Notes under the pieces: generated by a model
The model's database searches: none
What the model was told of the DNA's origin: nothing
The model's input: only the letters and a program-made list of their open reading frames with translations
DNA from: Pseudonocardia asaccharolytica DSM 44247 = NBRC 16224
GTDB taxonomy: Bacteria; Actinomycetota; Actinomycetes; Mycobacteriales; Pseudonocardiaceae
Direction: 5' to 3'
DNA length: 64,000 nt
NCBI RefSeq assembly: GCF_000423625.1
Contig: NZ_AUII01000019.1
Coordinates: forward strand, 1-64,000
In this document: in pieces, positions 1 to 9,985 of the stretch
How the letters are laid out: each line of letters starts with the position of its first letter
How positions within the stretch are numbered: the stretch's first letter is position 1
Translations under genes and position numbers: made by a program

Positions 1-916
1 ACCAGCCGCGATCGGCGTAGCGCTGCTCGGTCGGCAGATCCGGGATGTTGATCCCCACCATCGCCTCCCCCAACCCCCGCGACACCTTCGCCAACACATC
101 CGGATCGTCGTAGAACGTGGTGGCCTTCACGATCGCCGCCGCCCGCTGCGCCGGATCCCCCGACTTGAAGATGCCCGACCCCACGAACACCCCCTCCGCA
201 CCCAACTGCATCATCATCGCCGCATCCGCCGGCGTCGCGATCCCCCCCGCGGTGAACAACACCACCGGCAACCGCCCCGCCCGGGCCACCTCGGCCACCA
301 ACTCCACCGGCGCGGCCCACGCCTTGGCCGCCCCGAACAACTCCGCCCCGTCCAACCCGCCCAACCGGCGAATCTCCCCCCGGATCGCCCGCATGTGCCG
401 GGTCGCCTCCACGATGTTCCCGGTCCCGGCCTCCCCCTTCGACCGGACCATCGCCGCCCCCTCGGCGATCCGCCGCAACGCCTCCCCCAGATTCGTCGCC
501 CCACACACGAACGGCACCGTGAACGCCCACTTGTCGATGTGATGCGCCTCGTCCGCCGGGGTCAACACCTCCGACTCATCCACGTAATCCACCCCGAGCG
601 CCTGCAGCACCTGCGCCTCGACGAAATGCCCGATCCGCGCCTTGGCCATCACCGGGATCGACACCGCCTCCACGATCCCGGCGATCATGTCCGGATCACT
701 CATCCGGGCCACCCCACCCTGCGCCCGGATATCCGCCGGCACCCGCTCCAAGGCCATCACCGCGACCGCCCCGGCATCCTCGGCGATCTTCGCCTGCTCC
801 GGAGTGACCACATCCATGATCACCCCACCCTTGAGCATCTCGGCCATACCGCGCTTGACGCGCGCGGTCCCCTGCTGAGGGCCGGTGTTCTCGGAATGGG
901 CCTGGTCGCGCGACAC
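1..916 (-). CDS. pdxS: PdxS, pyridoxal 5'-phosphate synthase lyase subunit (3' end just outside window)
   Basis: Synthase subunit of the DXP-independent vitamin B6 pathway. With the PdxT glutaminase it makes PLP from ribose 5-phosphate, glyceraldehyde 3-phosphate and ammonia. The reverse-strand translation gives about 305 residues starting [10 protein letters not shown], followed by typical PdxS blocks: [37 protein letters not shown]-like text, and a C-terminus ending [14 protein letters not shown]. The frame is open to the first base of the window, so the stop lies just outside. I chose the GTG start because AGAGAGG lies a few bases upstream. It is last in the PIM-synthesis gene chain, as snzP/pdxS is in mycobacteria. 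Confidence 0.95.
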   Translation of the reverse strand, partial: MSRDQAHSENTGPQQGTARVKRGMAEMLKGGVIMDVVTPEQAKIAEDAGAVAVMALERVPADIRAQGGVARMSDPDMIAGIVEAVSIPVMAKARIGHFVEAQVLQALGVDYVDESEVLTPADEAHHIDKWAFTVPFVCGATNLGEALRRIAEGAAMVRSKGEAGTGNIVEATRHMRAIRGEIRRLGGLDGAELFGAAKAWAAPVELVAEVARAGRLPVVLFTAGGIATPADAAMMMQLGAEGVFVGSGIFKSGDPAQRAAAIVKATTFYDDPDVLAKVSRGLGEAMVGINIPDLPTEQRYADRGW

Positions 917-978
917 GGCGATACCTCTCTGGAGGAGAACGAAATCGCTGTTAATGGTACGTCAGCACAAGGCGGCCG

Positions 979-1509
979 CTACGCCACGCTCCGGCGCCCT
1001 GTCGTCGGCATCGGATCGGGGTCGGCGATATCGAAATACCGCGGCAGCGGTGCCGTTCCGGCCAGCCGCAGCCAGGCCACCAGCCGTCGCGAACGCAGCC
1101 CGAGGGTGTCGCGGACGGCGTCGTTGTACACCCGGCGGGCGAGGATGACCAGCTGCTCGGCGTCGACGAGTTCGCGCACCACGCCGTCGGCCACCGCGCT
1201 GCGATCGATCTCGCTCAACGCTCTGGTCAGGGCGTTCTCCGCGGACTCGCGGTCGTTCGCGGCAGCGGTGCGCGCCCCCGTCAGCGCGCTGTGCAGTGCC
1301 GTGGCGTCCCGCCCGCCGGCGTGCAGCGCCGCCGCGATCCGACCGGCCACCCTCGACCGCCGGTCCAGCGCCGCCTCCAGGCCGGCGCGCGCCGCGTCCG
1401 TGCGGACGTGGAGCCGGTCCAGTCGCCGGGCGCGGCTGACGCTGAGCACGCTCACCCACGTCACGACGAGCAGCAGCGCGATCAGCGCGATCCACGCGAG
1501 AACCATCAC
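979..1509 (-). CDS. LemA-like membrane-anchored protein
   Basis: 176 residues. An N-terminal hydrophobic helix (about residues 3-22) is followed by a long Ala/Arg/Glu-rich helical region and a YNDAVRDT-type segment that resembles the LemA family (one membrane anchor plus a helical bundle; biochemical role unknown). The GTG start overlaps the pimA stop (GTGA), which implies translational coupling. In mycobacteria the equivalent slot between pimA and pdxS also holds a membrane protein, there carrying a NUDIX domain; no NUDIX box is visible here. Assignment to LemA rests on overall pattern and context only. Confidence 0.65.
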   Translation of the reverse strand: MMVLAWIALIALLLVVTWVSVLSVSRARRLDRLHVRTDAARAGLEAALDRRSRVAGRIAAALHAGGRDATALHSALTGARTAAANDRESAENALTRALSEIDRSAVADGVVRELVDAEQLVILARRVYNDAVRDTLGLRSRRLVAWLRLAGTAPLPRYFDIADPDPMPTTGRRSVA

Positions 1510-2681
1510 GACACCCCCTCCCGCACCGGCACGAGCCGGCGTGGGTCGGCCGCCATCGCCGCCCGGTAGACCTGCAGCACGGAGTCCGCGACCACCGGCC
1601 AGTCGTACTCGGCCACGCGCCGCCGCCCGGCTGCCGTCAACGCCGCGCGCCGGGCCGGGTCATCGAGCAGGTCGGCCAGCGCGGCGGCGAGCGCCCGCGC
1701 ATCGCCGGGCGGGACGAACACCCCGGCGGGGGCCCCGGTCCGCGGGCCGTCGGACCCGCCGAGCACCCGGCGGAACGCATCCAGATCGCTGGCCAGCACC
1801 GGCGCCCCGGCGGCCATCGCCTCGGTGAGGACCATCCCGAAGCTCTCCCCACCCAGATTGGGTGCGCAGTAGACGTCAATCGAGCGCAGCGCGGCGGCCT
1901 TGGTGGCCTCGTCGACGGCCCCGAGGATGTCGAGCCGGTCGGCCAGCGCGGGGCCCGCGTGCCGGCGCAGCGCGTCCGCATCGCCCCGGCCGATGACGAG
2001 CAGCCGCAGCCCCGCCCGGCTCCCCTCGAGCAGCCGCAGCGCGCCGAGCAGCACCGGCATGCCCTTGCGTGGCTCGTCGAAGCGGCCGAGGAAGCCGACG
2101 GTGGCGCCGTCCGCCCGCGGAAAGCCGGGCAGCAGCGGGCCGTGGGCGAACCGGCGCACGTCGACCCCGTTGGGGATCTCGACGGCGTCCCCGCCGAGGT
2201 GTTCGACCTGCACCCGGCGCGCCAGCGGCGACACCGCGATCCGCGCGGTCACCTTCTCCATCAGCGGCCGCAGCACCCCACCGAACGCGATGAGCGCGCG
2301 GGAGCGCTCGGTCGAGGTGTGGAACGTGGCGACGATCGGGCCCTCGGCGGCCAGCAGCGCCAGCACCGAGATCGAGAAGGTGGTGGGTTCGTGCAGGTGC
2401 AGAACATCGAAGGTGTGCTCGGCGAGCCAGCGTCTGACCCGGGCATAGGCCACCGGCCCGAACCGGACCCGCGCGACCGATCCGTTGTAGGGCACCCCGA
2501 GCGACCGTCCGGCCGGGGTGACGAAGGCGGGCAGGTCCCCGTCGTCCTCGGCCGGGGCCAGCACCTCCACCGTGTGCCCGCGGGCCTGCAGTGCGCGGGC
2601 CAGGTCGACCACATGTCCCTGCACCCCGCCGGGAACGTCGAGTGAGTACGGACACACGAGGCCGATCCGCAGCGGGGTCAT
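1506..2681 (-). CDS. pimA: PimA, phosphatidylinositol alpha-mannosyltransferase (GT4)
   Basis: Transfers the first mannose from GDP-mannose to phosphatidylinositol on the cytoplasmic face of the membrane, the start of PIM/lipomannan synthesis. 391 residues, the usual PimA length. Visible marks are CPYSLDVPGGVQGHV near the N-terminus (nucleotide-binding glycine loop), HLHEPT, His121 in ATFHTS, GFLGRFDEPRKG (Arg200, Lys206), and the GT4 E-x7-E motif in ESFGMVLTEAMAAG. The ATG overlaps the stop of the upstream acyltransferase (ATGA); a longer open frame upstream is not coding. The gene order around it strongly supports the assignment. Confidence 0.95.
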   Translation of the reverse strand: MTPLRIGLVCPYSLDVPGGVQGHVVDLARALQARGHTVEVLAPAEDDGDLPAFVTPAGRSLGVPYNGSVARVRFGPVAYARVRRWLAEHTFDVLHLHEPTTFSISVLALLAAEGPIVATFHTSTERSRALIAFGGVLRPLMEKVTARIAVSPLARRVQVEHLGGDAVEIPNGVDVRRFAHGPLLPGFPRADGATVGFLGRFDEPRKGMPVLLGALRLLEGSRAGLRLLVIGRGDADALRRHAGPALADRLDILGAVDEATKAAALRSIDVYCAPNLGGESFGMVLTEAMAAGAPVLASDLDAFRRVLGGSDGPRTGAPAGVFVPPGDARALAAALADLLDDPARRAALTAAGRRRVAEYDWPVVADSVLQVYRAAMAADPRRLVPVREGVS

Positions 2682-3598
2682 GAGACCACCGATACCCGAT
2701 CCGCCGTGAACACGGGCTGCAGCATGTGCCAGTCGGCCGGGGCCCGGGTGATCAGACCGGTGAACGCATCGGCGACCGCCTGGGTGGCCTTGTCGACGCC
2801 GGCGCGGTCGGGCACCGTGATCGGTGCCGCCAGCGGAAGCGCCCACCCGTCCGCCGTGAAATGCGGATAGGCAGGGAGCAGGAGGGCACCGGTCAGCGCC
2901 GCGAGCCGCGCCGGGCCACGCGGGAAGGTGGCGGGCTCGCCGAAGAACGACACGGTGGCGCCGGAGCCGCGCAGGTCGCGGTCGGCGACCAGGCAGACGG
3001 TTCCGCCCGCCCTGAGCCTCGTCATCAGCGTGCGATAGGCGGCGGCGCCGGCCTCGGCGGCGACGACCTCGAAGCCCAGCGACTCCCGGTAGTCGACGAA
3101 CCGGCGGTACAGCGACTCCGGCCGCAGCCGCTCGACCACCGTGGTGAACACCGGTTCGCGGCCCTGCAGGCGCAGCGATTCGACGAACCAGACGCCGGCC
3201 ATGTCCCAGTTTCCGCCGTGCGGCAGCGCGAAGACCACCCCTCGGCCCTGGTCAAGGGCCTCCCACGCGGGTTCCATGCCGGTGACGTGCGGGTCCATCC
3301 GGCGGTGGATCTCCCGCGGGTCCATCGACGGCAGCCGGAACGCCTCGCACCAGTAGCGCGCGTAGCTGCGCAGGCCGGCGCGCATGAGGTCGTCCAGCTC
3401 GGCCGCGGTGGCGTCGGGAACGACCCTCGCCAGGTTCGCCCGCAGTTGCTGGGCCCCCCTGCCGTCGCGGCGGGCGGCGATATCGGCCCCGAGCCGGAAC
3501 GCGCCGTGCGCCATCCGTGGCGGCAACGCCCGGACGAACCGCCATCCCGCGGCGTAGCCCCGATCCGCTGCCCAGCCACCCAGCCGCCCACCCGTCAC
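2678..3598 (-). CDS. patA: Phosphatidylinositol mannoside acyltransferase (PatA type)
   Basis: Membrane-associated acyltransferase of the LpxL/HtrB superfamily, expected to acylate the mannose of PIM. 306 residues. The family H-x4-D catalytic motif is seen as HGGNWD (His127, Asp132), followed by VADRD and SFFGEPATFPRGPARLA, typical for this family. The GTG start overlaps the pgsA stop (GTGA), and its own stop overlaps the pimA start, so pgsA-patA-pimA form a coupled set. The open frame continues much further upstream, but that part is an out-of-frame shadow of pgsA. Confidence 0.92.
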   Translation of the reverse strand: MTGGRLGGWAADRGYAAGWRFVRALPPRMAHGAFRLGADIAARRDGRGAQQLRANLARVVPDATAAELDDLMRAGLRSYARYWCEAFRLPSMDPREIHRRMDPHVTGMEPAWEALDQGRGVVFALPHGGNWDMAGVWFVESLRLQGREPVFTTVVERLRPESLYRRFVDYRESLGFEVVAAEAGAAAYRTLMTRLRAGGTVCLVADRDLRGSGATVSFFGEPATFPRGPARLAALTGALLLPAYPHFTADGWALPLAAPITVPDRAGVDKATQAVADAFTGLITRAPADWHMLQPVFTADRVSVVS

Positions 3599-4212
3599 GA
3601 CGACCTCGGCTCGGCCCGCGCGCTGCGGTAGGTCGCGACCATCCGCTGCCCGGCCGTCCACAACGACGCCGCCGCGAGCAGCCACAGCGCCACGGCCAGC
3701 GCATACGGCACCCCGACGCCCTCGAGGAACGTCCCGAGCAGCGCGACGATCAGCCGTTCGGCCCGCTCGACCAGCCCTCCGTCGGCGCGCAGCCCCTCGG
3801 CCTCCGCCCGGGCCTTGATATAGGAGATGAGCTGGCCGGTGACCAGACAGATCAGCGCCGCGACCCCGACCAGCCGCTGCTCCCCCACGCCGAGGCACCA
3901 CCACGCGAGCCCCGCGAACAGCGCACCGTCGGCGATTCGGTCGCAGGTGGAGTCGAGGACCGCGCCGAACGCCGTGCACCGGCCGCGGGCGCGCGCCATC
4001 GCGCCGTCGACGAGGTCGAACAGGACGAAGGCGGTGACCACCCACGCCCCGGCGACGAGCTGGCCGCGGGGCAGGAACCACAGCGCGGCGGCCACCGAAC
4101 CGACGGTGCCGGCGACCGTCACCGCGTCCGGCGTCATCCCCCGGCCGACCAGCCAGCGGCCAACCGGATCGAGCAGACGGTTGACTCGGGCACGAGCGTG
4201 GAGATTGAGCAT
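3595..4212 (-). CDS. pgsA: Phosphatidylinositol phosphate synthase (CDP-alcohol phosphotransferase)
   Basis: Makes the phosphatidylinositol backbone from CDP-diacylglycerol and inositol phosphate, supplying PimA. 205 residues with several hydrophobic helices. The family signature D-x2-D-G-x2-A-R-x(n)-G-x3-D-x3-D is present as DLVDGAMARARGR then FGAVLDSTCDR, supplying all the metal-binding aspartates. Placement directly before patA and pimA separates it from phosphatidylglycerol phosphate synthase paralogues. The ATG start gives the normal family length. Confidence 0.93.
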   Translation of the reverse strand: MLNLHARARVNRLLDPVGRWLVGRGMTPDAVTVAGTVGSVAAALWFLPRGQLVAGAWVVTAFVLFDLVDGAMARARGRCTAFGAVLDSTCDRIADGALFAGLAWWCLGVGEQRLVGVAALICLVTGQLISYIKARAEAEGLRADGGLVERAERLIVALLGTFLEGVGVPYALAVALWLLAAASLWTAGQRMVATYRSARAEPRSS

Positions 4213-4281
4213 CGACGGGTGCCGACTCCTGCCGGGCAGTGGCGAACAGGTGTTGATCAGGGACGACGAACCAGATCAAGC

Positions 4282-4854
4282 CTAGTCACGAGTGGACGTG
4301 TGGCGGACCGGGGGCTCGCTGTTCGTCGCGGGTTCCCAGGCCTCGGCGAGCAGGTCACGGGTCTCCGACAGCAGCTGCGGAATGACCTTCGTCTGCCCGA
4401 CGATGGTGATGAAGTTCGCATCTCCGCCCCACCGCGGCACGACGTGCTGATGCAGATGCTCGGCGAGCGACCCGCCCGCTGCGGTGCCCAGGTTGAGCCC
4501 CACGTTGAACGCGTGCGGCGTCTCGACCCGCTTCATCGCCCGTACCGCCCGCTGGGTGAACCGCATCAGCTCGGCGGCCTCGCGGTCGGTGAGGTCCTCC
4601 AGGTCGGCGACGTGCCGGTAGGGCAGCACCATGAGATGCCCCGGGTTGTACGGGTGCAGGTTGAGCAGCGCGTACACCGTCTCGCCGCGGGCCACGATGA
4701 GGCCCTCATGGTCGGGCAGGCCGGGGATGCGGCAGAACGGGCAGCTGCCCTCCCCCGCCTCCTTGATGTAGGCCAGCCGGTGCGGAGTCCATAACCGGCG
4801 GAACCCGTCCGGTGTCCCGACTCCGTCCTGGGGCACCATCGCCGGCTCGTTCAC
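4282..4854 (-). CDS. HIT-family hydrolase/phosphorylase (Ap4A-type)
   Basis: 190 residues. The histidine triad is HLHQHVVPRW, in the NLGTAAGGSLAEHLHQHV context. An upstream CPFC pair (CPFCRIPG) and the HPYNPGHLMVLP block are typical. Homologues in this operon position (Rv2613c type) are diadenosine tetraphosphate phosphorylases. Lies 20 bp downstream of thrS and about 70 bp upstream of pgsA, so probably co-transcribed. The exact substrate is inferred from orthologues. Confidence 0.9.
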   Translation of the reverse strand: MNEPAMVPQDGVGTPDGFRRLWTPHRLAYIKEAGEGSCPFCRIPGLPDHEGLIVARGETVYALLNLHPYNPGHLMVLPYRHVADLEDLTDREAAELMRFTQRAVRAMKRVETPHAFNVGLNLGTAAGGSLAEHLHQHVVPRWGGDANFITIVGQTKVIPQLLSETRDLLAEAWEPATNSEPPVRHTSTRD

Positions 4855-4874
4855 GGTTCGATCCTATGCGGCGC

Positions 4875-6932
4875 TCATTCGCTGATCGGAAACGCTTCCG
4901 CGGTCGGCGAGGCGTTGTCGCGCCGCTGGATCCAGCCGACGATCGCCTCGACGGCGGCGTCCACCGGAATTCCGTTGCGCTGGGTGCCGTCCCGGAACCG
5001 GAAGCTGACCGCGCCCGCCTCGACGTCGCGGGCGCCGGCCAGCAACAGGAACGGCACCTTGGCCAGCGTGTGGGTGCGGATCTTCTTCTGCATCCGGTCG
5101 TCCCCGGCGTCGACCTCGACGCGGACCCCGCGGGAGCGCAGCGCCTTCGCGATGCCCGCCACGTGCTCGACCTGGTCGTCAGTCACCGGGATGGCGACCA
5201 CCTGGACCGGCGAGAGCCAGGCCGGGAACGCGCCCGCGTAGTGCTCGGTGAGGACGCCGAAGAAGCGTTCGATCGAGCCGAACAGCGCGCGGTGGATCAT
5301 CACCGGCCGCTGCCGGGTGCCGTCGGCGGCGGTGTAGGTCAGATCGAAGCGGTCGGGCAGCATCAGGTCGACCTGGATGGTCGACATCTGCCACGAGCGC
5401 CCGATCGCGTCCTTCGTCTGGACGCTGATCTTGGGCGCGTAGAACGCGGCGCCGCCCGGATCGAGCACCAGGTCCAGCCCGCTGGCCTCGGCGGCCGCGC
5501 GCAGCTCGTCCGTGGCGCGCTCCCAGTCGGCGTCGTTGCCGATCGACTTCTCCGGGTCGCGGGTCGACAGTTCCAGGTAGAACTCGTCGAGGCCGTAGTC
5601 GCGTAGCAGGTCGAGCACGAAGGTCAGCAGCGAGCGGATCTCGTCCTGCATCTGCTCGGGCGTGCAGTAGATGTGCGCGTCGTCCTGGGTGAAGCCGCGG
5701 GCCCGGGTCAGCCCGTGCACCACACCGGATTTCTCGTACCGGTACACCGTGCCGAACTCGAACAGCCGCAGCGGCAGCTCCCGGTAGCTGCGCCCGCGCG
5801 AGCGGAAGATCAGGTTGTGCATCGGGCAGTTCATCGGCTTCAGGTAGTAGTCCTGGCCGGGCTTGCGCACGCTGCCGTCCGGGTTCAGCTCGGCGTCCAG
5901 ATGCATCCCCGGGTACATCCCCTCGGAGTACCAGCCCAGGTGTCCGGAGATCTCGAACAGCTGACCCTTGGTGATGTGCGGGGTGTTGACGAACTCGTAG
6001 CCCGCCTCCTCGTGGCGGCGCCGCGAGTAGTCCTCCAGCTCCTTGCGGATCACCCCGCCCTTGGGGTGGAACACCGGAAGCCCGGAGCCGATCTCGTCGG
6101 GGAAGGAGAACAGGTCGAGCTCGGCGCCGAGGCGGCGGTGGTCGCGGCGTTCGGCCTCGGCCAGCCGGTGCAGATGCGCGTCGAGGGCCTCCTGGCTCTC
6201 CCACGCGGTGCCGTAGATGCGCTGCAGCTGCGGGTTGCGCTCGCTGCCCCGCCAGTACGCCGCGGCTGTGCGCATCAGCTTGAGCGCCGGGATGAACTTC
6301 GTGGTGGGGACGTGCGGACCGCGGCACAGATCCGACCAGACCGTCTCACCGGTATGCGCGTGCACATTGTCGTAGCTGGTCAGCTCGCCGGAGGCGTCGA
6401 CCTCCATCACCTCGGAGTCCTCGGAGACGCCGCCCTTCAGCTCGATCAGCTCCAGCTTGTAGGGCTCGTCGGCGAGCTCGGCGCGGGCCTCGTCGAGGGA
6501 GGCGAACCGGCGCCGGGAGAAGCGCTGCCCGGACTTGATGATCTTGCGCATGGCCGATTCGAGCTTGGTGAGGTCCTCCGGGGTGAAGGGCCGCTCGACG
6601 TCGAAGTCGTAGTAGAAGCCGTCGGTGATGGGCGGGCCGATGCCGAGCTTGGCCTCCGGGTGCAGCTGCTGGACGGCCTGGGCGAGCACATGCGCCGCGG
6701 AGTGCCGGATGACGCTGCGGCCGTCCTCGGTGCCGGCGGCGACGGGCTCGACCTCGACGTCGGCGTCCGGGGCCCAGGCCAGGTCCCGCAGGGCGCCCTC
6801 GGCGTCGCGGACCACGACGATCGCATCCGGCCCGCCGGTCGGCCACCCCGCCGCGCGGACGGCCGCGCCTGCGGTGGTCCCGGCCGGCACCCGGACGGGG
6901 GCGGACGCGGGCTGGGCGGGCGGTGCGGACAC
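4875..6932 (-). CDS. thrS: Threonyl-tRNA synthetase
   Basis: Class II synthetase, 685 residues. An N-terminal TGS-like domain precedes the editing-type second additional domain ([11 protein letters not shown], with [10 protein letters not shown]). The catalytic core shows MNCPMHN, which carries the zinc cysteine, plus [25 protein letters not shown] (motif 2) and [13 protein letters not shown] (motif 3). The anticodon-binding domain lies at the C-terminus ([10 protein letters not shown]). First gene of the thrS-HIT-pgsA-patA-pimA chain. I saw no clear T-box leader in the 134 bp upstream. Confidence 0.96.
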   Translation of the reverse strand: MSAPPAQPASAPVRVPAGTTAGAAVRAAGWPTGGPDAIVVVRDAEGALRDLAWAPDADVEVEPVAAGTEDGRSVIRHSAAHVLAQAVQQLHPEAKLGIGPPITDGFYYDFDVERPFTPEDLTKLESAMRKIIKSGQRFSRRRFASLDEARAELADEPYKLELIELKGGVSEDSEVMEVDASGELTSYDNVHAHTGETVWSDLCRGPHVPTTKFIPALKLMRTAAAYWRGSERNPQLQRIYGTAWESQEALDAHLHRLAEAERRDHRRLGAELDLFSFPDEIGSGLPVFHPKGGVIRKELEDYSRRRHEEAGYEFVNTPHITKGQLFEISGHLGWYSEGMYPGMHLDAELNPDGSVRKPGQDYYLKPMNCPMHNLIFRSRGRSYRELPLRLFEFGTVYRYEKSGVVHGLTRARGFTQDDAHIYCTPEQMQDEIRSLLTFVLDLLRDYGLDEFYLELSTRDPEKSIGNDADWERATDELRAAAEASGLDLVLDPGGAAFYAPKISVQTKDAIGRSWQMSTIQVDLMLPDRFDLTYTAADGTRQRPVMIHRALFGSIERFFGVLTEHYAGAFPAWLSPVQVVAIPVTDDQVEHVAGIAKALRSRGVRVEVDAGDDRMQKKIRTHTLAKVPFLLLAGARDVEAGAVSFRFRDGTQRNGIPVDAAVEAIVGWIQRRDNASPTAEAFPISE

Positions 6933-7066
6933 GACGGGCCTCCGGTGAACGTGCGGATATGTGCCGTCGAGGCTAGCGGTCGAGGCCAGGCCGGTGACCG
7001 GCGTCCCGGGCGGGCCCAGGGAGGAGCCGCGGGAAGATCCGCCGCACCCTGGATGTTGCAGGCGAC

Positions 7067-8062
7067 GTGGCGACCCTCTCCGTCCTCGACCTCGTTCCCG
7101 TCGGTTCCGGCTCGACGGCCACCGCCGCGCTGGCGACCAGCACGAGGCTGGTCCGGCGCGCCGAGGAGCTCGGCTATCGCCGGTACTGGGTGGCCGAGCA
7201 CCACGGCATGCCCGGCATCGCGAGCTCTGCCCCCGCCGTCCTGATCGCCCACCTCGCAGCCGCCTCGGAGTCGATCCGGGTGGGGTCGGGCGGGGTGATG
7301 CTGCCCAACCACCAGCCGCTCGTCGTCGCCGAGCAGTTCGGCACCCTCGAGGCGCTGCATCCCGGCCGCATCGACCTGGGTATCGGCCGGGCCCCGGGCA
7401 CCGACCCGCGCACGGCCCGCGCGCTGCGCCGCGGCGCCGACCCGGGCAACGTCGACGACTTCCCCGAGCAGCTGTCCGAGCTGGCCGCCTACTTCCGCGG
7501 CGAGGGCCCGGTGACCGCCGTCCCGGCCGCCGGTCACGCGCCTGTGATCTGGCTGCTGGGTTCGAGCGGGTACAGCGCGCAGGTCGCCGGGCTGCTCGGC
7601 CTGCCGTTCGCCTTCGCCCATCACTTCAGCGCCGAGAACACGCTGCCGGCGCTGGCGCTCTACCGCGAGCGGTTCCGGCCCTCGCCGATCCTCGACGCCC
7701 CGCAGGCGCTGATCGGGGTGAACGTCGTGTGCGCCGACACCGACGCGCAGGCACAGCGGCTCGCGCTGCCGGGTGCGCTGTCGTTCCTGCAGCTGCGGCT
7801 GGGTCGGCCGGGCCCCGTGCCCAGCCCCGAGGAGGCCGCCTCCTACCCCTACACCGACGAGGAGCGCCGCTTCATCGACAAGCGGCAGGCCGACCAGATC
7901 ATCGGCTCCCCGCAGACGGTGCGCGAACAGGTCGCCGAGCTGGTTGAACGCACCGGCGTCGACGAACTGATGATCACCACCCAGACCCATGCCGGCGCCG
8001 ACCGGATCCGCTCCTACGAGCTCGTCGCGGACGTCCTGGACATCACCCCGGCCGCCGCGTGA
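7067..8062 (+). CDS. LLM-class flavin-dependent oxidoreductase (luciferase-like)
   Basis: 331 residues from a GTG start. The TIM-barrel bacterial luciferase pattern is clear: [72 protein letters not shown], and a C-terminal [10 protein letters not shown]. The MLPNHQPL text is typical of the alkanal monooxygenase-like (MsnO8/YhbW) subgroup. Stands alone, divergent from thrS. Substrate unknown. Confidence 0.9.
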   Translation: MATLSVLDLVPVGSGSTATAALATSTRLVRRAEELGYRRYWVAEHHGMPGIASSAPAVLIAHLAAASESIRVGSGGVMLPNHQPLVVAEQFGTLEALHPGRIDLGIGRAPGTDPRTARALRRGADPGNVDDFPEQLSELAAYFRGEGPVTAVPAAGHAPVIWLLGSSGYSAQVAGLLGLPFAFAHHFSAENTLPALALYRERFRPSPILDAPQALIGVNVVCADTDAQAQRLALPGALSFLQLRLGRPGPVPSPEEAASYPYTDEERRFIDKRQADQIIGSPQTVREQVAELVERTGVDELMITTQTHAGADRIRSYELVADVLDITPAAA

Positions 8063-8229
8063 GGTCTGATGCGGTTATGACTTCATCCCGACCGGCACCC
8101 CCGCGGGCTCGTTCCGGCAGGCCATCGAGCGCGGCGCCGGTGGCTCCGTGCTGCGCTTCCGGGCCCGGGTCGGCGACCGCGAGCTGGAGGGTATCGACCT
8201 CCTGCACGCCGACCACCCGACGTCGCTAC
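8063..8229 (+). other. Short non-coding stretch with possible gene debris
   Basis: Between the luciferase-like gene and the antitoxin-like gene. In one frame it reads as a plausible but start-less peptide (DFIPTGTPAGSFRQAIERG followed by LRFRARVGDRELEGIDLLH) that runs into the antitoxin gene out of frame. It looks like leftover coding sequence, but I do not recognise the family. Confidence 0.3.
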
Positions 8230-8457
8230 ATGATCACCGAGACCGACGAGGTCAGCGACGCCCTCGCCGATGCGGCTGCCCGCTGGCCAGACCTGCCGGC
8301 GACCGAACTGCTGCGCCGGCTCGTCGCCGAGGGACACGCGGCCCTGCGCGCCTCCGTGGCTGCCGAGCGGGCCGCGGTGGAACGGACCAGCGCGACGCTG
8401 ACCGGCGTCTACCAACCCGATGACCTGGACGCATTGCGCCGCGAGTGGCCCGCGTGA
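8230..8457 (+). CDS. VapB-type antitoxin (orphan)
   Basis: 75 residues, MITETDEVSDALADAAARW..., similar in pattern to short VapB/RHH-like antitoxins (N-terminal ETDEV, then an Ala-rich helical region and LLRRLVAEG). Its stop overlaps a GTG (GTGA) that opens a PIN-domain reading frame, the usual antitoxin-toxin arrangement. Because the toxin is broken, this gene would be an orphan antitoxin. A longer upstream start is possible, but that extra sequence looks non-coding. Confidence 0.6.
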   Translation: MITETDEVSDALADAAARWPDLPATELLRRLVAEGHAALRASVAAERAAVERTSATLTGVYQPDDLDALRREWPA

Positions 8458-8699
8458 TCACCTTGGACGCCTGCGTGCAGCCGAGGACGTTCTCGATCAG
8501 CTGCGCATCGGCACCTGCGAACTGCCGCGCGATGCCGCCGGGCGACTGGCCGAACTTCGGGCCTGCACCGGCCTGCGGATGCCGGACTGCTGCGTGCTCG
8601 TCATCGTCTAGATCAACGGCCCCGCGGAACCGGCGACATTTGACGAGCGGCTCGCCCGGGCGGCCGCCGAGCGGGCATCACCGTCCGAACCGACGGCTG
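8454..8699 (+). pseudogene. Degraded VapC PIN-domain toxin
   Basis: Opens with GTG giving VITLDAC, the N-terminal beta strand and first catalytic Asp of a PIN domain. It then jumps to another frame reading GRLRAAEDVLDQLR...LAELRACTGLRMPDCCVLV, the C-terminal half of VapC including the PDC acidic motif. An in-frame TAG follows, then ATFDERLARAAAER (the VapC end), and a further frame change would give GITVRTDG-stop. The middle of the domain is deleted. The remnant therefore has an internal deletion, a frameshift and a stop codon. Confidence 0.7.
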
Positions 8700-8728
8700 A
8701 TGTGCAGGTCGGGCACCGCCCGCGCAGG

Positions 8729-9898
8729 TCACGCCGCTGTGGCCGCCGCAGCCACCGCCGCCCAGAACTCGTCGAACCCGTCCTGCGCGCCGGTCATCGC
8801 CCGCTGGGTCAACAGGACGCCGACGGTGCCGCGCTCCGGGTCGACGCGCGCGGTCGTCCCGGTCCCGCCGTCCCAGCCCCAGCGACCCGGCGCCATCCAC
8901 GGATCGGCGGCCTCGACGTCCACCGCCGTGGCCAGGCCCCACGAACCACCGGGACCGACGATGGGCAGCGCCTGGCGGCGCTGGTCGCCGGTGAGCGCGT
9001 CGGCCGTCATCAGCGCGACCGAGTCGGCGCCCAGCACCGGCCCGCCGCCGTCGGCCATGGCGCAGAAGAAGCGCAGGACGTCGGGCGCGGTGGACACCAG
9101 CCCGGAGCCCAGCTGCTCGAAGGCGGATGGGCCGGCGAAGGCGCCGTCCGGCGGGTCCAGCAGCTCCAGCCCGTCGGACCCCGGCTGGTAGGCCGTGGCC
9201 AGCCGGTCGGTGTGCGGTGTCCCGAAGCTCGTGGACGTCATGCCCAGCGGCCCGGTGACGCGCTCGGCGAGCAGGTCGGACAGCGGTTGGCCGGTGGCCC
9301 GGGACAGCAGCACGCCGAGCAGGTCGATGCCGGTGTCGTACAGCCACCCCTCGCCGGGCTGGAAGGCCATCGGCAGGTCGGCGACCCGCGCCACGAACTC
9401 GTCCCCGGACATCCGCGGCGGCAGCGGGCCGGGGTAGACGCCCCGCCGCATCATGGCCGCCTGCAGCGGGGTCTCCTCCAGCACCGCGCCCCAGCCGCAG
9501 GTCATGGTCAGCAGATGCCGGACGGTGATCGGCCGCGTCGCCTCGGTGGTGCGGTCGAGCGGGGCGCCGGGGGCCACCAGGACGCGCGGGTTCGCCGCCT
9601 CCGGCAGCCAGCGCGCGATCGGGTCGTCGAGGGCCAGCGCGCCGTCGCGCACGAGGCCGAGCGTCAGCGCGCCCCCCATCGGCTTGGTGAGCGAGGCGAT
9701 GCGAAACAGCGTTTCCTCGCGCATCGGCGCGCTCCGCGTCTCGATGGCCGTCCGGCCGCCGGCCCGGACCTGCACCCGCCCGCCGAGACGGACCGCGGCC
9801 ACGTACCCGGGGATCCGGCCTGCGGCCACCTGCGCGTCCGGCACCCGCCAGACGCGCTCGAGGCTCGTGGCCGCCACCGGCCCGCCGCGCTGCGTCAT
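8729..9898 (-). CDS. Serine hydrolase of the beta-lactamase class C/esterase family
   Basis: About 389 residues. The catalytic S-x-x-K is SLTK in RIASLTKPMGGALTLGLV, a Tyr motif lies in WLYDTGIDLLG, and GWDGGTGTT stands in the position of the KTG-like triad. LDDPIARWLPE and ITVRHLLTMTCGWG are typical of EstB/D-aminopeptidase-like serine hydrolases. The ATG was chosen because GAGGAGG sits six bases upstream; an earlier in-frame start adds a poor low-complexity lead. No signal peptide is evident. Physiological substrate unknown. Confidence 0.88.
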   Translation of the reverse strand: MTQRGGPVAATSLERVWRVPDAQVAAGRIPGYVAAVRLGGRVQVRAGGRTAIETRSAPMREETLFRIASLTKPMGGALTLGLVRDGALALDDPIARWLPEAANPRVLVAPGAPLDRTTEATRPITVRHLLTMTCGWGAVLEETPLQAAMMRRGVYPGPLPPRMSGDEFVARVADLPMAFQPGEGWLYDTGIDLLGVLLSRATGQPLSDLLAERVTGPLGMTSTSFGTPHTDRLATAYQPGSDGLELLDPPDGAFAGPSAFEQLGSGLVSTAPDVLRFFCAMADGGGPVLGADSVALMTADALTGDQRRQALPIVGPGGSWGLATAVDVEAADPWMAPGRWGWDGGTGTTARVDPERGTVGVLLTQRAMTGAQDGFDEFWAAVAAAATAA

Positions 9899-9985
9899 CG
9901 TGTCCTCCTCACGGTCCTCGGAGGTACGACCGCCGGGGCGGCCCGAACTCATCGCACCGGGCGCCCCGGCCATCGGGATCGTGCA

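Noticed and set aside
6933-7066. T-box or other leader upstream of thrS
   Set aside because: No T-box core sequence or clear terminator/antiterminator pair could be seen in this short divergent gap.
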